A DNA stretch of 13,454 nt from an uncultured Pseudomonadota bacterium (GTDB lineage: Bacteria; Pseudomonadota; Gammaproteobacteria; Burkholderiales; Thiobacillaceae), in the NCBI GenBank assembly GCA_903883985.1, contig CAISDD010000372.1, forward strand, positions 1-13,454, read 5' to 3'. The notes beneath the pieces were generated by a model. That model was not told where the DNA came from. It searched no databases and worked only from the letters and a program-made list of their open reading frames with translations. Positions 7,926-13,146 of this stretch are shown here, one piece after another (the stretch's first letter is position 1; each line of letters begins with the position of its first letter). Both the position numbers and the translations under genes were made by a program.

Positions 7926-8000
7926 GCGTATTTTCCAGGGAAAGACTTAACGAACACTTAAGGCGGAATATTTTTTCGCAATGACGCCTATTTTCCTGGG
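7926..8000. repeat. 15-bp direct repeat pair flanking the operator
   Basis: GCGTATTTTCCAGGG at 7926-7940 and GCCTATTTTCCTGGG at 7986-8000 match at 13 of 15 positions and are spaced 60 bp apart. They flank the QseB/PmrA-like site in the gap between the divergent small-protein and pcm genes. The left copy includes the -10 candidate of the minus-strand promoter. They may be binding sites for a second regulator or remnants of a small duplication. Confidence 0.4.
7946..7962 (-). promoter_or_regulatory. QseB/PmrA-type operator (direct repeat, 11-bp period)
   Basis: In the direction of the small secreted-protein gene the sequence reads CTTAAG-TGTTC-GTTAAG. This differs at one base from the PmrA/BasR consensus CTTAAK-N5-CTTAAK, and on the other strand it fits the reported QseB pattern CTTAA-N6-CTTAA exactly. 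Its near edge is 68 nt upstream of the ATG at 7877. A weak -10 candidate TACGCT (7930-7925) lies 15 nt past the second half-site, so the second half would fall about where a -35 sits, as in PmrA-activated promoters. A QseB/PmrA-like regulator is encoded in the same unit. Binding itself is inferred. Confidence 0.6.
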
Positions 8001-8067
8001 GCCGGGCGATACGCCACCGCTGCCTACCCGAGCAGCCTGACCTACATTGAGGGTTGGGGGGGCCACC

Positions 8068-8736
8068 ATGACATCCACAGCGGAGATGCAATTTCTGCTC
8101 GGCGAAATATGTGCCGAGGTACGCGAGACTCGGGAGCATACCGGTTGCGCTAAGCTTTCACAGCGCGTGCTGGAGGCTTTCGCGGCGGTGCCGCGTCATG
8201 CCTTTCTGCCCGAGGCGCTGCGGCCGGCGGCATACATCAATCGCCCTCTTCCCATCGGTCATGAGCAGACCATCTCGCAGCCTTACATCGTCGCCTTGAT
8301 GACGGAGTTGCTCGAAACGGAGGCGGAGGATGTGGTACTGGAGGTCGGCACGGGCTCGGGCTATCAGGCGGCACTGCTGGGAAGGCTGGTCAGACAGGTT
8401 TACACGCTGGAAATTATCGCGGCATTGGCGTGGCAGGCGAGCGGGCGCCTGCGCGACCTGGGCTTGGGCAATGTCGAGGTGCGTCAGGGCGACGGCCACG
8501 GAGGCTGGCCCGAACACGCGCCCTTCGACGCCATCATCGTCACCGCCGCGGCGCCAGCGGTTCCCCCAGCGCTGATCGAACAACTCAAACCCGGCGGCCG
8601 AATGCTCATTCCGCTGGGCCCGCGCCACGGTGGCCAGGAATTGCAGTTGCTGCGGAAAGACGCTCTTGGACGGATAAGTCGTAAGGTCGTCCTGCCGGTC
8701 GTATTCGTGCCGCTGACCGGAGGCGCACAGTCGTGA
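8068..8736 (+). CDS. pcm: Protein-L-isoaspartate O-methyltransferase
   Basis: 222-residue SAM-dependent enzyme that methylates L-isoaspartyl residues in damaged proteins and starts their repair. The N-terminal family signature is present (VLEAFAAVPRHAFLPEALR at 34-52 and GHEQTISQPYIVALM at 64-78). SAM motif I is VLEVGTGSGYQAALLG (90-105). The region GDGHGGWPEHAPFDAIIVTA corresponds to motif II and LKPGGRMLIPLG to motif III. Length is normal for bacterial Pcm. The start is slightly uncertain: the ATG at 8068 is preferred. A TTG at 8047 would add seven residues, and an ATG at 8086 has GGAG with no spacing. A purine-rich GAGGG lies about 14 nt upstream. The gene stands alone, divergent from the small secreted-protein gene. 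In many proteobacteria pcm neighbours surE, nlpD or rpoS, or tolC; none is seen here. Confidence 0.95.
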   Translation: MTSTAEMQFLLGEICAEVRETREHTGCAKLSQRVLEAFAAVPRHAFLPEALRPAAYINRPLPIGHEQTISQPYIVALMTELLETEAEDVVLEVGTGSGYQAALLGRLVRQVYTLEIIAALAWQASGRLRDLGLGNVEVRQGDGHGGWPEHAPFDAIIVTAAAPAVPPALIEQLKPGGRMLIPLGPRHGGQELQLLRKDALGRISRKVVLPVVFVPLTGGAQS

Positions 8737-9040
8737 GCCGTACCCGATTTTCCCGGATCATCCCACCTTGCCGCAACGCGACCAACTGGGAGTCATCGGC
8801 GGGATGCCGCCAGGATAAGCGGCTATTCCGAATTGTGGCGTGCTGCATTAAGTAATGTCGCGTAACTTGCCTTCATTAAGCTGCCGGCGCAGGCCCTTCC
8901 CCCGGATGGGGAAGGGGGTGAAACCCTCTTCGGGAGAGGGCAGGGTGAGGGAGCCCGGTGGTAAGCCAAATTGGTTTCGACAGCTTACTTACCCTTCGCC
9001 ATGAATCTCGCGTACAGTCGGACGCTGCCTGGGTGGGGGA
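8737..9040. other. 304-nt intergenic region with GC-rich hairpins
   Basis: No convincing gene lies between pcm and the next plus-strand gene. The region holds a CATTA-AG-TAATG palindrome near 8846-8857, two GC-rich hairpins (8894-8940, listed separately) and an inverted repeat GTAAGC (8961-8966)/GCTTAC (8983-8988). No T-tract follows any stem, so no intrinsic terminator for pcm could be called. No confident promoter for the downstream gene was found either. Confidence 0.6.
8894..8940. repeat. REP-like tandem hairpins
   Basis: Two adjacent hairpins are visible. The first has a perfect 9-bp stem CCCTTCCCC/GGGGAAGGG (8894-8902 and 8908-8916) with loop CGGAT. The second has CCCTCT/AGAGGG (8924-8929 and 8935-8940) with loop TCGGG, and GGGTGAGGG follows. 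C/G-rich paired hairpins of this kind are common dispersed intergenic repeats in proteobacterial genomes. The first hairpin with its trailing GGGGGTG closely resembles the core of the MITE at 9503-9614. Confidence 0.6.
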
Positions 9041-9490
9041 ATGAATCGAATACTGCTATTGCTGGTGCCTGACAAAAGTGCCACCTTGCTGGCATGTGTG
9101 TTGTCGGCTATCGCATTTTTGCTGGGCTTGCTGGATATGCTGACGCGTGATTTCGACTCCGCTCGGTTCCATCTGTACCTCTCGATCGGCATCCTCGCCT
9201 CGCTGTTTCTGATCAGGTTCTTCAGCCTGCAAGCGGCTTACAGCATCGCCGAACATGCGCAGGAAAGCCTGCGTCATAGGATCAGGCAGGCCCGGCAAGC
9301 GCCTCCGCCCACTCTTCTCGCTGACAGGCAGGAGCAGGCGCTGGAACTGGCCAATATGGTGGAACTGGCCGGCGAACTCAAGCATGCGCTGAACAGGATT
9401 CCCGTGGATTCTCCGGTTCGTCCGAAGTACGAGGCCACGCTGGCGTTGATGCGGCGATTCAGTAGCCGGGCCAACGCCCATCCCTCATGA
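9041..9490 (+). CDS. Unrecognised small inner-membrane protein
   Basis: 149-residue protein that I do not recognise. Two hydrophobic segments are visible, about residues 13-33 and 44-63, joined by the short charged loop LTRDFDSARFH. After them comes a soluble, mainly charged and helical region (about 65-145) rich in Arg, Gln, Glu and Ala, with a Pro-Pro-Pro break at 88-90 and no Cys or obvious catalytic motif. Both ends of the helical hairpin would lie on the same side, probably the cytoplasm. The ATG at 9041 is directly preceded by a G-rich GGTGGGGGA stretch that could serve as Shine-Dalgarno, though close. The gene is isolated: hairpin repeats lie upstream and the IS66-like MITE lies 12 nt beyond the stop. 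Coding reality is supported by the plausible membrane-protein composition and a clean start, but no homologue is known to me. Confidence 0.7.
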   Translation: MNRILLLLVPDKSATLLACVLSAIAFLLGLLDMLTRDFDSARFHLYLSIGILASLFLIRFFSLQAAYSIAEHAQESLRHRIRQARQAPPPTLLADRQEQALELANMVELAGELKHALNRIPVDSPVRPKYEATLALMRRFSSRANAHPS

Positions 9491-9502
9491 CCGATAAACC
9501 TT

Positions 9503-9614
9503 GAATTCTCGTAACTACTCAGGTAGTGCCGTATTTCTCCTTCCCCTTGAAGGGGAGGGGGTGGCTGTGGTTGTTTTAAGACGATCGCTTCGATCTGAGC
9601 AGTTACGAATTCTC
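9503..9614. mobile_element. 96-bp IS66-type MITE with 8-bp target duplication
   Basis: The element proper spans 9511-9606. Its ends are inverted repeats GTAACTACTCAG (9511-9522) and CTGAGCAGTTAC (9595-9606), matching at 11 of 12 positions. It is flanked on both sides by GAATTCTC (9503-9510 and 9607-9614), a perfect 8-bp direct repeat. IS66-family elements are known for ends starting GTAA and for 8-bp target duplications, so mobilisation by an IS66-type transposase is inferred. Inside are a hairpin CCCCTTGAAGGGG (9543-9555) and a smaller one GATCG-CTT-CGATC (9583-9595), and no reading frame. The right end overlaps the last bases of pyrC and supplies its TAA stop. Confidence 0.75.
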
Positions 9615-10685
9615 AGTTGAACACGCCCTGCCAGCGTATGCCTGAAACGCCTCCTCCCCGTCGCTCACCCGCCAGTTCACGCCCTCCCCCGCGCGCAAGG
9701 GCACAACGCCGGCTGCGTGTTGGCTCGCCAGAAGGTGCGGATCGCGCAACAGGGTGAGGGTTTCGCGGTTGCGTTCCAGTCCGTAGAAATCCGCGCCGTG
9801 AAAGCTCGCGAACGCCTCCAGCCTGTCCAGGGCGCCGGCCGTCTCGAAGGCTTCCGCATACAGTTCGATGGCGGCGTGAGCCGTGTAGATACCGGCGCAG
9901 CCGCAGGCGCTTTCCTTACTCTGGCTGGCATGGGGCGCGCTGTCCGTGCCCAGGAAATATTTCGGGCTGCCGCCGCAGATCGCTTCGATCAGCGCCTGGC
10001 GGTGGCTCTCGCGCTTCAGCACCGGCAGGCAGTAGTAATGTGGGCGCATGCCACCGGAGAACATGGCGTTGCGGTTATAGAGGAGATGGTGCGCGGTGAT
10101 GGTGGCAGCCACATTGGCGGGTGCCGCAGCGACAAACTCGACCGCCTGCCGGGTGGTGATGTGTTCCAGCACGATTTTCAATCGTGGCAGACGCAGGAGC
10201 AGGGGTTCCAGGACGGTTGCGATGAACGCCGCTTCGCGGTCGAATACATCCACTTCCGGGTCCGTCACCTCGCCGTGCAGCAGCAGCGGCAGCCCTGCCT
10301 CCTGCATGGCTTCCAGCGCGCCCTGGACGCGGCCGATGTCGCTCACGCCCGCAGCCGAATTGGTGGTCGCACCGGCCGGGTAATACTTCACCGCCTGGAC
10401 GAAACCGCTGGCCCGCGCCTTGAAGATTTCCTCGGGCGCGGTGTTGTCGGTCAGGTACAGGGTCATCAGGGGAGTGAAGCGCGCTCCCATGGGCATGGCG
10501 GCCAGGATGCGGCCGCGATAGGCGGCGGCATCGCCAAGCGTGCGCACCGGTGGCTTCAGGTTGGGCATGACGAGGGCGCGTGCAAACTGCCGCGCCGTGT
10601 CGGGAAGGACGGCGGCGAGCATGGCACCGTCGCGCAGATGCACATGCCAGTCGTCAGGTCGCGTTATTTTCAGCATCGAATTCAT
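9603..10685 (-). CDS. pyrC: Dihydroorotase (class II, PyrC type)
   Basis: 360-residue zinc enzyme catalysing the reversible cyclisation of carbamoyl-aspartate to dihydroorotate in pyrimidine synthesis. The amidohydrolase metal ligands are all visible: H14 and H16 in WHVHLRD, K100 (the carboxylated lysine, in AVKYYPAG), H137 in LLLHGEV, H175 in LEHIT, and D248 in LGTDSAPH. E. coli PyrC is 348 residues; here a tail of about 20 residues follows the conserved NWRV. Its last residues and stop (AAT TCG TAA) are made by the flanking repeat and end of the MITE at 9503-9614, so the present C-terminus was set by that insertion. The ATG at 10685 was chosen because AGGACG lies about 11 nt upstream; an ATG at 10676 is possible. 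The start lies inside rsmI (32-nt overlap), which suggests co-transcription. Confidence 0.95.
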   Translation of the reverse strand: MNSMLKITRPDDWHVHLRDGAMLAAVLPDTARQFARALVMPNLKPPVRTLGDAAAYRGRILAAMPMGARFTPLMTLYLTDNTAPEEIFKARASGFVQAVKYYPAGATTNSAAGVSDIGRVQGALEAMQEAGLPLLLHGEVTDPEVDVFDREAAFIATVLEPLLLRLPRLKIVLEHITTRQAVEFVAAAPANVAATITAHHLLYNRNAMFSGGMRPHYYCLPVLKRESHRQALIEAICGGSPKYFLGTDSAPHASQSKESACGCAGIYTAHAAIELYAEAFETAGALDRLEAFASFHGADFYGLERNRETLTLLRDPHLLASQHAAGVVPLRAGEGVNWRVSDGEEAFQAYAGRACSTENS

Positions 10686-11550
10686 CTGGGTGTGCGTCCT
10701 GTTTCATTTCGAGCGCGAGTCGGTAGAGGCTGTTTTTTCGCGCGCCGGTTAGTCGCGCGGCCAGATGCGCGGCCTGTTTCAGCGGCAGTTCCTGGAGCAG
10801 TATGGCAAGCACGCGGCGGGTATCGGTGTCGTCGTCGTCTTCCCGTGCTGCGGGTGGGTCCAGCACCAGCACGAACTCCCCGCGGCAGTGGTTGGCGTCC
10901 GCTTCCAGCCAGGCCGAGGCCGCAGCCAATGGGCAGGTGTGTATCTGCTCGAAGCGCTTGGTCAGTTCGCGCGCGAACAGGATGCGGCGCTCGCCTCCCA
11001 GCAGCGCGCAAAGGTCCGCCACGGTCTCCTGGATGCGGTGCGGAGCCTCGTAGAGCACCAGGGCGTAGGGAAGATCGCGCAGATCTTCCAGCGCCCGGCG
11101 CCGACCCGCCGGCTTGGCCGGAAGAAAGCCTGCGAACAGCCAGGGCGATTCCAGCCCGCAAACGGAGACTGCCGTGGCCACTGCGGAAGCGCCGGGGATG
11201 GGAATCACCGTGACGCCTGCTGCCCGCGCGGCAGCCACCAGGCCGGCGCCAGGATCGGAGATGCCGGGCGTGCCAGCATCCGAGACGTAGGCTACGCTCT
11301 TACCTTCCTGGAGTATGGCCACCAGACGGGCGGAGGCGACCTGTTCGTTGTGGTCATGCAGGGGGGTGAGGCGCGCCTGGATGCCGTAGGCACTGAGCAG
11401 GCCCTGGGTCGTGCGGGTGTCTTCGGCGGCGATCAGATCCACCGTGCGCAGAACATCCAGCGCGTGCAGGGTCAGGTCGCGCAGGTTGCCGATCGGGGTG
11501 GCGACGATGTGCAGGGCGCCGGGGCGGGCGGATTGGGGGATGTCGAACAT
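10654..11550 (-). CDS. rsmI: 16S rRNA 2'-O-ribose C1402 methyltransferase
   Basis: 298-residue SAM-dependent enzyme of the tetrapyrrole-methylase fold that methylates the ribose of C1402 in 16S rRNA (E. coli RsmI is 286 aa). Signatures: HIVATPIGNLRDLT (14-27), the LIAAEDTRTT motif (39-48), HDHNE (65-69), YVSDAGTPGISDPG (88-101), IPGASAV (118-124) and the FAGFLP block (139-144). The C-terminal helical part includes LTGARKNSLYRLAL. The same frame stays open far upstream, but the ATG at 11550 matches the family N-terminus. Its AGGAG is rather distant (about 16 nt). It is divergent from yraN across 51 nt, and its 3' end overlaps pyrC. Confidence 0.95.
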   Translation of the reverse strand: MFDIPQSARPGALHIVATPIGNLRDLTLHALDVLRTVDLIAAEDTRTTQGLLSAYGIQARLTPLHDHNEQVASARLVAILQEGKSVAYVSDAGTPGISDPGAGLVAAARAAGVTVIPIPGASAVATAVSVCGLESPWLFAGFLPAKPAGRRRALEDLRDLPYALVLYEAPHRIQETVADLCALLGGERRILFARELTKRFEQIHTCPLAAASAWLEADANHCRGEFVLVLDPPAAREDDDDTDTRRVLAILLQELPLKQAAHLAARLTGARKNSLYRLALEMKQDAHPDEFDAENNAT

Positions 11551-11601
11551 GGGGGCGGCGAGGGTAAGCTCCTGGCAGTTTAGCGAAAACGGCCCGATAA
11601 C

Positions 11602-11934
11602 ATGAACCTTGGCGTGAAAGCGGAACAGACGGCGGCGGATTATCTGGTGGCGCAGGGGCTGCGCCTGGTTGCGCGCAACTATCGTTGCCGCGGCGGCGAG
11701 ATCGACCTGATCATGGCGGACGGCGCCAGCCTGGTGTTCGTGGAAGTGCGTGAACGCGCCGGCAGCGCTTTCGGCGGTGCGCTGGCTAGCATCACCGCGA
11801 CCAAGCAGGCACGCATCCTCCTGGCCGCACGACACTATCTCGCCCGCTACGGCATCGATTCGGCCTGCCGCTTCGACGCCGTGCTGATCCAGGGAGGTCG
11901 CCTGGAATGGTTGCGCGCGGTGATGGGGGCGTGA
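11602..11934 (+). CDS. yraN: YraN/UPF0102 family putative nuclease-fold protein
   Basis: 110-residue protein of the UPF0102 family, which has a Holliday-junction-resolvase/restriction-endonuclease-like fold. The usual residues are present: E8 near the N-terminus (GVKAEQTAADYL), GGEIDLI (31-37) with E33 and D35, FVEVRER (46-52) with E48, and the ITATKQARIL block (64-73). The catalytic EVK of true nucleases reads EVR here, as is common in this family. Length is normal. The ATG at 11602 gives the family N-terminus but has no clear Shine-Dalgarno. The gene is divergent from rsmI and 36 nt before diaA, as in E. coli except that lpoA is not between them. The cellular role is not settled. Confidence 0.93.
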   Translation: MNLGVKAEQTAADYLVAQGLRLVARNYRCRGGEIDLIMADGASLVFVEVRERAGSAFGGALASITATKQARILLAARHYLARYGIDSACRFDAVLIQGGRLEWLRAVMGA

Positions 11935-11957
11935 GAGTGGCGACGTGAGGGGGCGGT

Positions 11958-11963
11958 TATACT
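11958..11963 (+). promoter_or_regulatory. Candidate -10 element (TATACT) just before diaA
   Basis: TATACT matches the sigma-70 -10 hexamer at five of six positions and ends 7 nt before the diaA ATG. A transcript from it would start at or next to the start codon, i.e. be leaderless. No good -35 is visible about 17 nt upstream, so the site is tentative. Confidence 0.3.
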
Positions 11964-11970
11964 CGGCACC

Positions 11971-12537
11971 ATGTCCTTGCAAGATCACATCCATGACCTT
12001 CATCTCGCCAGCCTTGAGGCGCAGCGAGGCGCGGCCGCGCAACTCGCCGAACCGATCGCCCGGGCGGCGGAGCTGATAGTGGCCAGCCTGATGAAGGAGG
12101 GCAAGATACTAGCCTGCGGACAAGCCGGTAGCCTCGACCTGGCAGGCTTGTTCGCCTCCCTCCTGACCCACCAGCATAGGCACTCGCGCCCAGGCCTGGC
12201 TGCGATCACGCTGGAGCGTCTCTCGCCGATGGAAGAAACTGGCCCGGCCTACGCGCGCCAGATCGATTGCCTGGGTCATGCCGGAGACGTGCTCCTGGCC
12301 ATCTCCGGCCACGGCAATGCGCCCGCCCTGCTGGCGGCCTTGCACGGCGCGCACGACAAGGGCATGGGCGTGGTCGTACTGGCCGGCGGCGATGGCGGCC
12401 AGCTGGCTGAGGCGCTGCGGGAGGAGGACGCCGTGATCTGCACCCATGAGCTTTCCTCCGCGCGCACGCGGGAGCTGCATTTGCGCGCCATCCACAGCCT
12501 GTGCGATGGCATCGATTACTTACTGTTAGGAGCTTGA
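11971..12537 (+). CDS. diaA: DiaA-type SIS-domain protein
   Basis: 188-residue single SIS-domain protein. In E. coli, DiaA (196 aa) is a homotetramer that binds DnaA and promotes timely initiation at oriC; the fold is shared with phosphoheptose isomerase GmhA. Similarity to DiaA runs through the protein: GKILACG (44-50), YARQ near 94-97, LGHAGDVLLAIS (101-112), DGGQLAEAL (141-149) and SSARTRELHL (162-171), then SLCDGIDYLLL. The sugar-phosphate loop is altered to GQAGSLDLA (50-58) from the GmhA-type GNGGSAADA, which argues against an isomerase. The final Phe that E. coli DiaA is reported to use for DnaA contact (Phe191, from memory) is Leu here. The ATG at 11971 fits; a GAGGGGG lies about 17 nt upstream. 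The gene ends 3 nt before dolP, and that gene's Shine-Dalgarno is inside its last codons. Confidence 0.88.
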   Translation: MSLQDHIHDLHLASLEAQRGAAAQLAEPIARAAELIVASLMKEGKILACGQAGSLDLAGLFASLLTHQHRHSRPGLAAITLERLSPMEETGPAYARQIDCLGHAGDVLLAISGHGNAPALLAALHGAHDKGMGVVVLAGGDGGQLAEALREEDAVICTHELSSARTRELHLRAIHSLCDGIDYLLLGA

Positions 12538-12540
12538 ACC

Positions 12541-13110
12541 ATGCGTACTCTTTTCTTGATGGCCCTCCTGGGCGCTGCCCTCGTCAACCTGGGCGGTTGT
12601 TTTCCCCTGGTTGCCGTGGGCATGGGAACCGGCGCATTGCTGGCCGATGATCGCCGCACCACCGCTACCTACCTGATGGACGAGGAAATCGAGCTCAAGG
12701 CGAGCGGCCGTATCCACGATGCCTACAAGGAGGGCGTACATGTCAACGTCACCAGCTTCAACCGCCGCGTCCTGCTGACTGGCGAAACGGTGGATGCCAG
12801 CATGCGTACCAAGGTCGAGCAGATCGTCAAGGAAGTGCCCAACGTGCGCGAGGTCCAGAACGAGATCGCCGTCTCCGGCGTCAGCACCATCATGGCACGC
12901 AGTGGCGACTCGTACGTCAGCACCAAGGTCAAGGCGCGTTTCCTGGATGACCGTCGCTTCAGCGCCAACCATGTCAAGGTGGTCACCGAGGCGCATACCG
13001 TGTTCCTGATGGGCCTGGTCAAGCATGAAGAGGGCGATGCCGCAGCCGACGTGGTGTCGAAGACCAGCGGAGTCGACAAGGTGGTGAAAGTGTTCGAATA
13101 CACAAACTGA
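12541..13110 (+). CDS. dolP: Outer-membrane lipoprotein with two BON domains (DolP/YraP)
   Basis: 189-residue lipoprotein. Signal peptide 1-19 ends in the lipobox LGGC with lipidated C20; residue +2 is Phe, not Asp, so outer-membrane sorting is expected. Two BON domains follow, about 46-113 (VHVNVTSFNRRVLLTGE, VPNVREVQNEI) and 122-189 (STKVKARFL, VKVVTEAHTVFLMGLV, TSGVDKVVKVFEY). Length and layout match E. coli DolP (191 aa), which helps maintain envelope integrity, associates with anionic phospholipid at division sites and supports the BAM complex. TTAGGAG lies 9 nt before the ATG and overlaps the end of diaA, so the genes are translationally close. The order yraN-diaA-dolP is the same as in E. 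coli. Confidence 0.94.
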   Translation: MRTLFLMALLGAALVNLGGCFPLVAVGMGTGALLADDRRTTATYLMDEEIELKASGRIHDAYKEGVHVNVTSFNRRVLLTGETVDASMRTKVEQIVKEVPNVREVQNEIAVSGVSTIMARSGDSYVSTKVKARFLDDRRFSANHVKVVTEAHTVFLMGLVKHEEGDAAADVVSKTSGVDKVVKVFEYTN

Positions 13111-13146
13111 GGTGGCCAGCGTATGTCCTGTTATCGGAGACACAAC

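Noticed and set aside
8847..8880. Two ATTAAG (CTTAAT on the other strand) half-sites as a second PmrA-type box
   Set aside because: They are 28 bp apart start to start instead of 11, and the nearby genes have no obvious link to the two-component system.
8862..8991. A second complete IS66-like element starting at GTAACT and ending at the TTAC at 8991
   Set aside because: The inverted ends agree only in GTAA, and the flanks do not share an 8-bp direct repeat, so at most a decayed relative can be suggested.
9583..9595. GATCG-CTT-CGATC hairpin as a pyrC terminator
   Set aside because: The stem is only 5 bp and no T-tract follows on either strand; it is better read as internal structure of the MITE.
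9717..11213. A 498-codon open frame on the plus strand, antisense to pyrC and rsmI
   Set aside because: It covers two well-conserved genes on the other strand. Its product is low-quality, rich in Arg, Gly and Ala, and matches no family; GC-rich DNA commonly gives such antisense frames.
11551..12042. Upstream extension of the rsmI frame by 164 codons
   Set aside because: It runs antisense through yraN, and the RsmI family N-terminus begins at the ATG at 11550.
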